A DNA stretch of 64,000 nt from JAAELZ01 sp965237485 (GCA_965237485.1 CBDEFQ010000006.1:1-64000); one strand, 5' to 3'; shown: positions 1 through 8,729, numbered from the stretch's first letter. Program-made: numbers and translations. Notes: generated by a model from the sequence alone, not told the origin.

Positions 1-1
1 A

Positions 2-187
2 CGATGCAAGGGATGTCTTAGCCGTGATGGCATGTTAAGTATGATGTTCAAGCTGGGTCAGTGCGCAGAGAAAAAGTGGAACCGAATACGCGGGTTCGCC
101 TATCTAGCAAAAGTGATTCAAGGGGTTCCATTTAAAGATGGAATAGAGCAAACTAATGACTACTCAGATCAAACCGAGGCCGCTTGA
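2..187 (+). pseudogene. 3' end of an IS256/mutator-type transposase, cut by the window edge
   Basis: A frame is open from the first bases of the window and stops at 185-187, giving 61 residues. The stretch includes FKLGQCAEKKWNRIRG and LAKVIQGVPFKDGI, the style of C-terminus seen in mutator/IS256 family transposases; the family call rests on recall of that pattern. Only the end is visible, so whether the gene upstream is intact is unknown. Bases 188-327 probably hold the element's right end plus host DNA; I could not fix the boundary. Confidence 0.5.
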
Positions 188-703
188 AGAAAATGCCTCA
201 TACACCAGATTCGGGCATAACTCGTATAAAAGACAGTATCCGCCAGTTGTTTTAGCGCAAATTTAGCACACAGCTATTCTTGCTAGAATGCGAAAAGGAG
301 TAGGCTAATATCTTTCCCTGTTCATGCTTAGGAAATAATTTCTTTTGCTAATAGGGTCACTTGCTGAATGACCGAAGGCGGTGCTTTTTCTACAAAATCT
401 GCTTGTCGAATATTAAAATCTAGTGATTTTATTTGATGAACCATCACCGCGCCTTTGGTAACCATTTTACTAGGTAGTTGTACTTCTAGTTTCATGCCTC
501 TAATGGTACTAGTTATTGGTGCAACCACGGCAAAGCCAGTGTGTTCATTGAATCTCTTTTTAGAGAGGACTATAGCGGGCCTGCGTTTCATTATTTCTTT
601 GCCGCTGCTCGGATCAAAGTTAAATATAACGATATCTCCTTTGTCGGGTACAGAAGTGGACCCGCTTTTTAGGACAGATGGCTTAGGAGTTATTTTCAGC
701 TGA

Positions 704-1528
704 TTAAGCAGCCAATTTCAGGCCGCGACATGGATCATACATCATGTCAGGGACCATGCCCAATGTTTGATGTTTACGCTCTTGGTTGTAATAGTTTATC
801 CAGGAGCCAATGCCGTCTTTTGCCTCTTTCATCGATTGGTAGGCTTGCAAATAGACTTCCTCATATTTCACGCTGCGCCATAAGCGCTCAACAAATACAT
901 TGTCACGCCAAGCACCTTTGCCATCCATGCTGATGCGAATACCATTGTCTTTGAGTACACCGGTAAACGCCTCACTGGTAAATTGCGCACCTTGATCGCT
1001 GTTAAAGATATCAGGCTTGCCGTAGTAATGCAGTGCCTCTTCCAAAGCATCTACGCAGAATGCGCTATCCATGCTGTTGCTAAGCCGCCATGACAGCACT
1101 TTACGAGAATACCAATCCATCACAACGGTAAGATAAGCAAAGCCCTTAGGCATCGGGATATAAGTTATATCGGTACACCAAGCTTGATTGGGTTGATTGA
1201 TGGCCAACCCACCTAGCAGATAAGGATAAATCTTGTGCCCCGCCTTCTTCTTGCTGGTGTTAGGCCTAGGATAGATGGCTTTAATGCCCATCTTACGCAT
1301 TAAGCGTCGCACATGCTTACGGTCAACTCGGTGGCCTACATCTTGCAACACATCACGAATGCGTCTACTGCCAAGAAAGGGCCGATTGAGGTGAATGCGA
1401 TCAATCAGATGCATCAGTTCCAAGTCATCCTCATTAGCAGGTGAGGTTTTGTAATAAACATGGGAACGATGAATCTTCAACAATTTACACTGACGAACTA
1501 ACGATAGTTTATTGCTTTTATTAATCAT
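704..1528 (-). CDS. IS3-family transposase OrfB (rve catalytic part)
   Basis: 274 residues with an N-terminal HTH_21-like segment (about 30-90) and an rve DDE core. D120 sits in WCTDITYI, D178 in FNSDQGAQF and E214 in VFVERLWRSVKYEEV, a D-D(35)-E layout. The frame is open upstream of the first ATG back past the T TTT TTA heptamer in orfA, so the natural product is probably an OrfAB fusion made by -1 frameshifting. The protein is identical in all three copies. Confidence 0.95.
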   Translation of the reverse strand: MINKSNKLSLVRQCKLLKIHRSHVYYKTSPANEDDLELMHLIDRIHLNRPFLGSRRIRDVLQDVGHRVDRKHVRRLMRKMGIKAIYPRPNTSKKKAGHKIYPYLLGGLAINQPNQAWCTDITYIPMPKGFAYLTVVMDWYSRKVLSWRLSNSMDSAFCVDALEEALHYYGKPDIFNSDQGAQFTSEAFTGVLKDNGIRISMDGKGAWRDNVFVERLWRSVKYEEVYLQAYQSMKEAKDGIGSWINYYNQERKHQTLGMVPDMMYDPCRGLKLAA

Positions 1529-1548
1529 AGTTTTGCGCTCAGGTCTGT

Positions 1549-1830
1549 TTAACGACCGAGCGCTTTTGATAAAAAATCGTTTCCCATGGTGATTTCACCG
1601 ATCTTTGCCTGTAATGATTTAATCTCTGATTCTCGGTTTGGAGATAAGCCTGTGCCTGATGCAAAGACTTCAGCTGAGCTATCGAGCAATTGTTTCTTCC
1701 ACTTGACGATAAGATTTGCATTGATGTCATAACGACTAGCAAGATTGCTTAATGTTTCATCACCTTTGATTGCTGCAAGAGCAACTTTGGCTTTGAATGG
1801 TGGGGCATGGTTTCTACGCTTTTTACTCAT
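1549..1830 (-). CDS. IS3-family OrfA (DNA-binding helix-turn-helix)
   Basis: 93 residues: a basic HTH_Tnp_1-type domain (LSNLASRYDINANLIVKWKK) followed by a leucine-zipper-like tail (ESEIKSLQAKIGEI). Its 3' part has the codons GAT TTT TTA, a classic X XXY YYZ slippery heptamer, just before the stop. This copy reads ITMGND where the other two read ITMEND, a single glutamate to glycine change. Confidence 0.9.
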   Translation of the reverse strand: MSKKRRNHAPPFKAKVALAAIKGDETLSNLASRYDINANLIVKWKKQLLDSSAEVFASGTGLSPNRESEIKSLQAKIGEITMGNDFLSKALGR

Positions 1831-1926
1831 TTTCTGTTCCTCGTTTTGAACAATTATAAAACAGAAAATAACTCCTTATTTTGGCCTTCAACCTGTCCTA
1901 ATCATGGGGTCCACTTCATACGAACA

Positions 1927-2181
1927 TTAAATTTCCTTGCCAACGGGTTTAGCATCTAGCCACTCTCGGTCCTCTTCTGTCACCTTGAAACACTCCTTAG
2001 GGCTACCCGCTAGTAATTCTTCTAGACTGATAGACTCTTTAAGGGGGGTTAAAATGATGGCATTATCTTTTATTGATAGATCTAGCTTCGAGCCAACACT
2101 TAGGCTTAAAGTTTGCACTATCGCTTTAGGAATACTAACGATACTAGCACCCCCTGATTGTCTTATTGATACTTCTGACAT
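1927..2181 (-). CDS. mazE: MazE-family antitoxin (AbrB/SpoVT fold)
   Basis: 84 residues from the ATG at 2181; an upstream in-frame TTG at 2187 is less likely. The N-terminal half has the swapped-hairpin AbrB pattern (VSIRQSGGASIVSIPKAI, then LSVGSKLDLSI). The C-terminal half is acidic and probably disordered, as expected for the part that wraps around MazF. The stop overlaps the mazF start by one base, so the two were translationally coupled. The gene is intact while its toxin partner is disrupted. Autoregulation through the palindrome at 2202-2219 is inferred from family behaviour. Confidence 0.85.
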   Translation of the reverse strand: MSEVSIRQSGGASIVSIPKAIVQTLSLSVGSKLDLSIKDNAIILTPLKESISLEELLAGSPKECFKVTEEDREWLDAKPVGKEI

Positions 2182-2201
2182 TATCAATCTCGCTTAATCA
2201 A

Positions 2202-2219
2202 GTTATACTATAATATAAC
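2202..2219. promoter_or_regulatory. Palindromic operator/-10 region upstream of mazE
   Basis: GTTATA and TATAAC form a perfect 6-bp inverted repeat separated by 6 bp, about 20 bp upstream of the mazE start. On the minus strand the site contains TATTAT, a good -10 candidate. MazE-type antitoxins usually repress their own promoter at such AT-rich palindromes; the assignment here is by position and symmetry only. Confidence 0.5.
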
Positions 2220-2384
2220 ACAACCACATTAGTTATGGGAATTATATACTTCAGTATGCAAAGGGTCTTTTAGTGAATATTGTCAATATTGCATAATTTC
2301 AAACCAAGACACACCGTTTATTTGTCTGTACATGTAGTTAATAACATGGTATTGTAGTATGCAAATATAGAGGATAAGGCAAAA

Positions 2385-3311
2385 ATGAAAAAATCAGCAA
2401 AGACAATTAGTCTAGTCGAATTGATCACAAGATTTTCATCAGATGCAAAATCAGCAAAATGGATGGAATACACATTGTGGGGTGAAAAGCCTGTTTGCCC
2501 GAAATGCCAAGGCACGGATAAGATCAAAGAATACAAGCCAAGGTTACACAACTATTATTGTAATCCTTGCCGTAAGGTATTTAATGTCAAGACAGATACC
2601 GTAATGCACGGATCGCCTTTGTCTTTGCAGTGTTGGGCGGTTGCTATGTATTGCATGTTAACGGCCCGCAAAGGTGTCTCATCCTCGCAGCTTTCCAAAG
2701 AGCTGGGCATTACCCAGAAATCAGCGTGGTTCATGCTACAGAGAATTCGAGAGGCTTGTTCTGGCGATAGCGGCAAACTGCTGGGTATCGTGGAAATTGA
2801 CGAAACCTATTTGGGCGGCAAGGAGAAGAACAAGCACGAACACAAGAAGTTAAAAGCTGGACGTGGAGTGGTAGGCAAGCAAGCGGTTATTGGTGCCAAA
2901 GAGCGCGGCGGCAACGTTCAAGCCAAGGTAATAACCAAAACAGATGGCGCAACACTGAAAGGCTTTATTAAAAGCACGGTTAAGGCCGGCTCTACGGTCT
3001 ACACGGATGAACACAAGGGTTACAACGAGCTAGGAGCCGCCTACCAGCACGGCACGGTCAAGCACAGTGCCAAGGAGTACGTGAACGGCATGGCGCATAC
3101 AAACGGCATTGAGAGCGTCTGGGCGGTCCTGAAACGTGGCTACAACGGCATTTACCACAACTGGAGTGCTAAGCACTGCCAGCGATATGTCGATGAGTTC
3201 ACGTTTCGACTGAACGAGGGTAATTGTAGTGTAGATACGCTGGATAGAATGTCAGCACTATGTAAAGGAATGAGCGGGAAGCGACTGACATTCAAGGAGT
3301 TGGTGGCATGA
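2385..3311 (+). CDS. IS1595-family (ISXO2-like) transposase
   Basis: 308 residues. An N-terminal zinc ribbon has C38-x2-C41 and C59-x2-C62. An HTH-like segment (about 95-120) follows, then a DDE-type core starting at VEIDETYLGG (D139/E140) and continuing through VYTDEHKGY and the HTNGIESVWAVLKRGYNGI block. This order is typical of IS1595 transposases of about 300 residues. The stop (3309-3311) overlaps the ATG of a DNA methyltransferase frame in an ATGA arrangement, so the methyltransferase looks like a co-translated passenger. I could not define the element's terminal repeats; the right end has been replaced by another element at 4103. Confidence 0.85.
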   Translation: MKKSAKTISLVELITRFSSDAKSAKWMEYTLWGEKPVCPKCQGTDKIKEYKPRLHNYYCNPCRKVFNVKTDTVMHGSPLSLQCWAVAMYCMLTARKGVSSSQLSKELGITQKSAWFMLQRIREACSGDSGKLLGIVEIDETYLGGKEKNKHEHKKLKAGRGVVGKQAVIGAKERGGNVQAKVITKTDGATLKGFIKSTVKAGSTVYTDEHKGYNELGAAYQHGTVKHSAKEYVNGMAHTNGIESVWAVLKRGYNGIYHNWSAKHCQRYVDEFTFRLNEGNCSVDTLDRMSALCKGMSGKRLTFKELVA

Positions 3312-4102
3312 GCGCGGTTCTTGAAAGAGTCCACACATCAACAGTCTTTCGTGGAGACTGTTTGAAGGTAATCTCGAAAAAGATACCCGATGAGTCAGTC
3401 GATTTAATAGTTACTTCACCTCCTTATGCTGACCAAAGAAAAGACAACTACGGAGGGGTAAGTGCTGACAAATATGTAGAATGGTTTTTACCCCGTGCTG
3501 AACAGTTGCATAATTGCTTAAGGCCGACAGGTTCTTTTATTCTAAATATATAAGGAAAGAGCGATTAACGGGGAAAGGCACACTTATGTTCTTGAGCTAA
3601 TACAAGGAATGCGCAGTCAGGGCTGGCTCTGGGTAGAAGAATATTGCTGGCATAAGAAGAATTCATACCCGGGCAAGTGGCCTAATCGGTTCAGGGACTC
3701 ATGGGAGCGTTTATTGCATTTCACCAAAAACAAAAACTTTAAAATGAACCAGGATTCTGTGCGTGTACCTATGGGTGATTGGAAAAAAGCACGGCTGAAA
3801 AACTTGTCTGATACAGACAAAACTCGTGATGAGAGTGCCCATGGTAACGGATTTGGTAAGCGTGTTGCGAACTGGGAAGGGCGCGATATGGCATACCCAA
3901 CGAACGTTTTGCACATGGCTACTCAATGTAACAATTCAGGGCACCCAGCGACTTTCCCTGAGCAACTACCCAACTGGTTTATCCGGCTATTTACAGATCA
4001 CGGCGACGTGGTTCTTGACCCATTCGCTGGGTCTGGAACTACGCTAGCCGCAGCACATAAATTACACCGAGCATCAATAGGCATTGACGTATCTAGTGAG
4101 TA
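3308..4102 (+). pseudogene. Frameshifted, 3'-truncated beta-class DNA methyltransferase (IS1595 passenger)
   Basis: The first part (3308-3553) has TSPPY (residues 36-40), the catalytic motif IV of amino-methyltransferases. The second part, one frame over, ends with the SAM-binding motif I DPFAGSGTT. Motif IV before motif I is the beta-class order, and TSPPY more often goes with N4-cytosine methylation. The frame changes around ATATATAAGG near 3545-3553: dropping one base restores FILNI-KERAINGERHTYV and a continuous protein. The 3' end is lost after GIDVSSE, where the rve element starts at 4103. It directly overlaps the IS1595 transposase upstream. No cognate restriction gene is adjacent, so it may have been an orphan methylase carried by the IS. 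Confidence 0.8.
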
Positions 4103-5255
4103 AGTCTATTCCAATACAGGAATGATACCGAGAAGTTGATTGTCATTTCTGTTCAAAGATGTTTTTAAAGAGTTTAGTTTTTTCCTCATTGAGTTGTTTT
4201 GCTGCCTCATTATCAGTCATCTGATAAACGATATCGTCAAGCATTGTAAACGAGATGTGAGTTTTAAGATATGACTGTGCATTGGTCAACGATTTGAGTT
4301 TTTCATAAGGCGTCATCATGTTTCGATATGGATAGGTTTTGACTTGTTTTCCTTTGTTGTTAGTGCTGGTCTGTGGGAAGAAACAAGGTCGGTGATAATT
4401 CAAATAAGGGTTAAGAAAGTCGGTGGCAAATTGATTAATCTCAGGCGCATATTTTTGCGGGATATGCATGAAGCCAAGATGCTTGCGCACGATGGCCCCA
4501 TTGTTGCACTCAACTAAGGCATGGTCGTTACGGTGTCTAGCCCTGGATTGGGTCAACTCGATTAATAGCTTATTCAACAATCGCACCACCGATTGGTTAA
4601 TGTATTCACTGCCATTATCGGCATGAAAGCCTTTAATCACAAAGGGGAATTGCTCTAGCATTTGAGTGAGAATAGGCATCAAGAATGGCTCTGATATTTT
4701 CTGTGTAGAAGACACGACTTCAAACGGGGTGATCTCATCAACGGCGTTGATATGATAGACCCCTTTAACCTTGTCCTTATCGCCCTGATGCACTGTATCT
4801 ACACGGCTATAGCCAGGTTGACCTTCTGGCTGTGGCTTACGTCTTTGGCCGATAGAAGAAGGCTTGGAATGTGTCTTTTCAAAGTGACGGCGATTGTTCT
4901 GGTAGGGTTTAGATCGGCGTAGATTGTATAGATGAGAAACCGAGATAGGTGCCAGGTTGGCATACTCAGTTTGCTCATAGACAACCAAGGCGCGCTCACA
5001 GAGTTTCCTAGTGGCATGGCCTGATAACGTACCGTGGAGTTCATCCATATCTGCTAGAAGCTTAATGTCTTGATTGCTATAGCGTCTAGCAAAGCCCCTT
5101 GTGGCACGATGTCGCCACTGGATTCTACCGTGCTTGAGATAGCTGGCAGCCAGGCGTTTCACTTGCACATAAGAGTAACCGCTGATGCGTGTGATATAAC
5201 GCAGCACAAGACCCTTATCGGCTCGACCCAGTTTGCTGTACTTGAAACGCATTAA
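4103..5255 (-). mobile_element. rve-domain transposable element, copy 1, 5'-truncated
   Basis: The 3' end (AGTCTATTCC on the plus strand at 4103) matches the end of the copy at 32978-34313. The element's 5' end is missing: homology stops at 5255 where the IS1380-type element begins, and the lost 5' part is not found on the far side. This remnant cuts off the methyltransferase gene upstream. Confidence 0.8.
4143..5255 (-). pseudogene. rve-domain (integrase-fold) transposase lacking its N-terminus
   Basis: About 370 codons remain, beginning at the residues LMRFKYSKLGRADKG and lacking the roughly 45 N-terminal residues present in the second copy. The catalytic core is recognisable: D in GYSRVDTVHQGD, D in FHADNGSEYIN, and E in DHALVECNNGAIVRK. 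A longer frame that extends into the neighbouring IS1380 element reflects chance fusion at the junction. Unlike copy 2 the rest of the frame is intact. The family is uncertain; related proteins are usually annotated only as integrase catalytic region. Confidence 0.75.
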
Positions 5256-6961
5256 CCTAGAAAAATCAGTTGAACCTCCACTAACGGATGTATTATCGTT
5301 GCAATCAATTGAATTAAAAGGAGAAACACCATGGTCGCCAAAGATAAATCCTTTCACCCAGAGGGTGCGCTAAAACCGGAGGTTTCAAACGCTGTTTCCA
5401 CCTTATTATCGACTGAAACGTTCGATGGAAAAATTCACGTTGAATGGGACCCGTCAGCGGCAGTAACGCCCATAGGACCGTTGCCTTTTTTCATTCAATA
5501 TTTAAAACTTGGTGGTCTGTTTAAGCCATGGGTGAGCAGTTGCCCATTGGAATATCGAAGCAATAACGCACCTGAGAAGATCAATGTGTTGGGCTCATTT
5601 TTGTTGTCTGTTCTCTCGGGTCACAATCGCTACGCACACATGGCCAGCTTAATGGGCGATCGTATCAACACCAAAATGCTTGGAATGATCAAAGCGGTTA
5701 GCGACGATTCGGCGCGCCGTGCGCTGAAGAAGATGGATGAGGAACAAGGTATAGCCTGGCTACAAACTCATTTGCAGCGTTGCTACGAGCCCTTGCTCAC
5801 ACAGCCATGGATATTGGATTGTGACGTAACGGTTAAACCGCTATACGGTCATCAAGAAGGTGCCAAGGTTGGCTATAATCCACACAAACCTGGCCGGCCC
5901 TCGCACACGTATCACACCTATATGATTGTCAATCTTCGTCTTGTATTGGATGTTGAGGTCAAGTCTGGCACTGAGGTAGCTGCTAGTCATTCTTCGCCGG
6001 GTCTATGGGAGCTGTTGGATCGATTGCCACGTTCATCTTGGCCGCACTTTATTCGAGGCGATTGTGACTGGGGTACCCAGGATGTGATGAGCGCTGCAGA
6101 ACAAAGAGGCGTCAATTACTTGTTTAAGCTAAGGAAGTCTAAGTACGTTAAGCAACTGATACAGCAGCAGCATAGCGTGTCGGGCTGGGATTATGTTATC
6201 GATGGCTGGGAAGCCAAAGAAAGTTGTTTGAAGTTGGCTGCGTGGAACGATCATCGGCGCGTGGTAATCGTTCGTCGTCGTTTAGCAAAGGACGCGCTGC
6301 TGGTATTGGAAGAGAAAAGTCAAGGCCAGCAGAGCTTTGGTTTTTTGCAAGAAGCGGATGATATTCGCGCGTTTGAATACGCTGTTCTGGTCACCTCATT
6401 AGACGATGAGGTGATTAGCATCGTCCAACATTATCGAGATCGAGCCGACTGCGAAAACAATTTTGATGAAATCAAGAACCATTGGGGTTGGGGCGGGTTT
6501 ACTACCGCCGATATCAAGCCCTGTCGCTTTATAGCGCGGATCATTGCCTTGATTTATAACGGGTGGAATATATTCACTAGGCTGGCTAACCCAGACAAAC
6601 ATATGGAAGCGATTACTAGTCGACCGCTATTACTGAGTTCGGTGGGGCGCGTTACTGAATCGGGGCGGAAAAAGACTATGACGATTACTAGCACGCACGC
6701 CAAGGCCGACTTAATTCGCGACACGTTTGACCAAATACAACACGTCTTTAATTCATTGAAGGCGATTGCGCCGCAGTTGAGCGTGGCGCAAGTTTGGTGC
6801 CGCATTCTAAGCGAGGCGATGAAGAAATATCTTGGTGGAACGATTCTTCAACCGCCAGATGACCGCTGTTTACTTGGCTAAAGTGTCTCGGAGGCAGTAG
6901 CGACGATGGAAGGGTTGTTTATGTTGGCCTCATTGGAGAGGCTTTAACTGCGTTTTTTAGG
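5256..6961 (+). mobile_element. IS1380-type insertion sequence, copy 1 (1706 bp)
   Basis: Terminal repeats begin CCTAGAAAAATCAGTTGAA (left) and, read inward from the right, CCTAAAAAACGCAGTTAAAG. The length is identical to the copy at 55523-57228. The left flank is the rve element and the right flank is the middle of an IS4 transposase, with no matching target duplication. This copy is therefore probably the product of recombination or deletion rather than a simple insertion. Confidence 0.85.
5331..6881 (+). CDS. IS1380-type DDE transposase
   Basis: 516 residues, start ATG preceded by AAAAGGAG. The DDE core can be followed from PWILDCDVTVKPLYG (first Asp) through HFIRGDCDWGTQDV (second Asp) to YRDRADCENNFDEIKNHWGW (Glu). 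The YxDRAxxENxFDEIK signature is that of IS4/IS1380-group enzymes; IS1380 is my best placement. It differs from the second copy at only four residues (for example VLSGHN here, VLSDHN there), so both arose recently. Confidence 0.8.
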   Translation: MVAKDKSFHPEGALKPEVSNAVSTLLSTETFDGKIHVEWDPSAAVTPIGPLPFFIQYLKLGGLFKPWVSSCPLEYRSNNAPEKINVLGSFLLSVLSGHNRYAHMASLMGDRINTKMLGMIKAVSDDSARRALKKMDEEQGIAWLQTHLQRCYEPLLTQPWILDCDVTVKPLYGHQEGAKVGYNPHKPGRPSHTYHTYMIVNLRLVLDVEVKSGTEVAASHSSPGLWELLDRLPRSSWPHFIRGDCDWGTQDVMSAAEQRGVNYLFKLRKSKYVKQLIQQQHSVSGWDYVIDGWEAKESCLKLAAWNDHRRVVIVRRRLAKDALLVLEEKSQGQQSFGFLQEADDIRAFEYAVLVTSLDDEVISIVQHYRDRADCENNFDEIKNHWGWGGFTTADIKPCRFIARIIALIYNGWNIFTRLANPDKHMEAITSRPLLLSSVGRVTESGRKKTMTITSTHAKADLIRDTFDQIQHVFNSLKAIAPQLSVAQVWCRILSEAMKKYLGGTILQPPDDRCLLG

Positions 6962-7667
6962 ATGATGGTTACTTACCTGAGTTTGTTAATATCACCGAGG
7001 GTAAATGTGCTGATGTTACTGCAGGCAGGAAAGTAGCTTTCCCGAAAGGCAGCATTGTAGTTATTGACCGTGGATACAACGACTATGCTTGGTATAAGCA
7101 ATTGAATGACAAGGGAATATACTTTGTCACACGATTAAAGAAGAATGCTGCATACCGCCTTATCAAGCGACATAGTGTACGCAAGGGAACGGGACTTAGC
7201 AGTGATCAAACGATTGAATTCACGGGGGTCAAAGCAGCAAAGGAGTGTTCGATTCGATTACGCCGTATTGGTTATCGCGATGCCACTACAGGCAAGCATT
7301 ATGTGTTTTTAACCAACCACTTTAAGCTCAGTGCTCAAACTATCGCCGATATTTATAAAGCCAGATGGCAGGTGGAATTATTCTTCAAGTGGATCAAGCA
7401 GAACTTAAAGGTGAAGTCATTTATCGGCACCAGCAAGAACGCAGTATTGACCCAAATATGGATTGCGTTATGTATTTACCTAATACTGATGTTCATCAAA
7501 TTGCAGTCGAAGGCGGGCAAAACGATGCAACAAATATTGAGGGTATTGCAGCTTAATTTGTTTGAAAAACGTGATTTAATGGCACTGTTGCGAGGGGACC
7601 CGATGCATCACCCAAACCTTAACCCTAATCAATTTTCGTTGCTGTGAAAGTTAACGGGACAGCAGTG
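6962..7667 (+). pseudogene. IS4-family element remnant: transposase C-terminal half and right end
   Basis: From GATGGTTACTTACC onward the DNA matches the intact IS4 copy at 36252-37525, covering roughly the last 230 codons (stop at 7645-7647) and the right terminal repeat ending GGGACAGCAGTG at 7667. The left part was replaced by the IS1380-type element. Small differences (NHFKL rather than NPFKL, GCAGGCAGG rather than GCGGGCAGG) make it closer to the split copy at 39954-42859 than to the intact copy. The 9 bases after it (ACTAAACAT) are half of a lost target duplication. Confidence 0.85.
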
Positions 7668-7708
7668 ACTAAACATATAAGGCGTTATTCCTCCCAAGCA
7701 ACTCAAAA

Positions 7709-8104
7709 CTACCTAATAAACCGAGTACTCTCCAAGGAATAAACTTCGCCTCCTTCAGGCAAGGTGATCGACACAAAAAAGAACTTCTCTGTTATCGGTG
7801 GCCGTTTAAAACTAGCCGCTAGGGCATTGGTTTCTTCCAACCATTGATTAAGGTCATCTTGCCCTTTTTCCATTTTAACCATATGCGTTTTATCTGGAAC
7901 CGAGATCTGCTCACACACGCCCGCCTCGTTATACTGGCTAACGCGTTCCTGTAGGGTGAGTAGTGCATTTTTTAAATACAAGCGCGCAAGGGTATGGGTT
8001 GCATCAAAAGACTTGCAGGCCATAGTGGTGACCTCAGCTTGAGCTAAAGGCGAGGTCAATAATAGGCATAAAACAAGTGTGCCCCTGCTTATATTTAGTT
8101 TCAT
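7709..8104 (-). CDS. Small secreted protein of unknown function
   Basis: 131 residues from the ATG at 8104; a GTG at 8116 would add four. The N-terminus is a clear Sec signal peptide (MKLNISRGTLVLCLLLTSPLAQA, cut before EV). The mature part has two cysteines (MACKSF, GVCEQI) that could form a disulfide, and a C-terminal beta-rich stretch (FFFVSITLPEGGEVYSLES). I do not recognise a family. It sits alone between an IS4 remnant and the 1628-bp IS, with no partner gene to hint at a role. Confidence 0.6.
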   Translation of the reverse strand: MKLNISRGTLVLCLLLTSPLAQAEVTTMACKSFDATHTLARLYLKNALLTLQERVSQYNEAGVCEQISVPDKTHMVKMEKGQDDLNQWLEETNALAASFKRPPITEKFFFVSITLPEGGEVYSLESTRFIR

Positions 8105-8237
8105 AATACAATTCACTTTGATAGCTTATTTTATAGTTTCGTTGGCCAAGTATCGGCATTTTAAAGTCTGTTCTAAACCCCAGACGTCAGGGTAGTTGCA
8201 CACATTTTAATTCACAAGGGGCGGCGGAGAAATGCTC

Positions 8238-8729
8238 ATGCCGAAATATAGCGTAGAACGAAGAGAAGCTGTTTTATCTAAATTATTATCATCAAATAGT
8301 CAGTCCTTCGCAGAAATATCTAGAGAAGAAGGAATCAGTGTTCAAACCTTGTATGATTGGCGAAATAAAGCCAGACGATCAGGAGTTTTAATGCCTAATA
8401 GTGATTCATCTAATCAGTGGGATTGCCAAACTAAGTTCACCGTAGTTCTTGAAACTGCTGCGATGAATGAACAAGAATTATCTGCGTATTGCCGAGAGAA
8501 AGGCCTATACCCTACTCAAATAACGCAATGGCGAGAAGCTTGTATTAATGGTGTTGATGAGGCTCTCATTAGCCCTAAAGTTGCGCGCGATGAAATACGT
8601 GCGTTAAAAAAAGACAAGAAGAAGCTAGAAACCCAGCTGCGCCGCAAAGATAAAGCCTTGGCTGAAACGGCCGCATTATTAGTATTACAAAAAAAGTTTC
8701 AGGCGCTTTGGGAGGACGAGGAAGTATGA
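8238..8729 (+). CDS. OrfA of the 1628-bp IS3-family element (HTH plus coiled coil)
   Basis: 163 residues starting MPKYSVERR after a GGAG box. The ATG at 8232 is absent in copy B, so 8238 is the better start. Two helix-turn-helix units are visible (FAEISREEGISVQTLYDWRNKA, then LSAYCREKGLYPTQITQWREA), followed by a lysine-rich coiled coil (ALKKDKKKLETQLRRKDK). Near the end the codons CAA AAA AAG give an A AAA AAG slippery heptamer with a GGGAGGA Shine-Dalgarno-like sequence just downstream. The stop overlaps the orfB ATG (ATGA). Confidence 0.88.
   Translation: MPKYSVERREAVLSKLLSSNSQSFAEISREEGISVQTLYDWRNKARRSGVLMPNSDSSNQWDCQTKFTVVLETAAMNEQELSAYCREKGLYPTQITQWREACINGVDEALISPKVARDEIRALKKDKKKLETQLRRKDKALAETAALLVLQKKFQALWEDEEV

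Larger units (their letters stand above)
652..1918 (-). mobile_element. IS3-family insertion sequence, copy 1 (1267 bp)
   Basis: The ends are imperfect inverted repeats (TGAAGTGGACCC at the orfA end, GGGTCCACTTCT at the orfB end), flanked by a perfect 3-bp duplication, TAC. The same 1267-bp element recurs at 45545-46811 and 48109-49375, also with 3-bp duplications. It carries orfA and orfB with a T TTT TTA heptamer (reverse strand of 1570-1576) positioned for -1 frameshifting. Three-base duplications fit the IS3, IS51 or IS150 subgroups; I do not assign one. Confidence 0.95.
328..1927 (-). pseudogene. mazF: MazF-family toxin gene split by an IS3-family insertion at codon 3
   Basis: The start ATG (1927-1925) overlaps the mazE stop by one base. 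After Met-Phe-Val the frame runs into the IS at 652-1918 and resumes on the far side. Removing the IS and one copy of the 3-bp target duplication (TAC on the plus strand, 649-651 and 1919-1921) restores a continuous protein of about 109 residues. It begins MFVPDKGDIVIFNFDPSSGK and contains RRPAIVLS, the VVAPITS core and VHQIKSLDF. MazF enzymes of this length are sequence-specific mRNA endonucleases neutralised by MazE. With the insertion at codon 3 no full toxin can be made from its own start. An internal ATG at 591 could give an 87-residue product lacking the first beta strands; I infer that would be inactive. Confidence 0.85.

Noticed and set aside
4143..5357. A 404-residue rve protein starting inside the IS1380 left end
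   Set aside because: The first 30 or so codons are IS1380 sequence; the second copy shows the real N-terminus is different.
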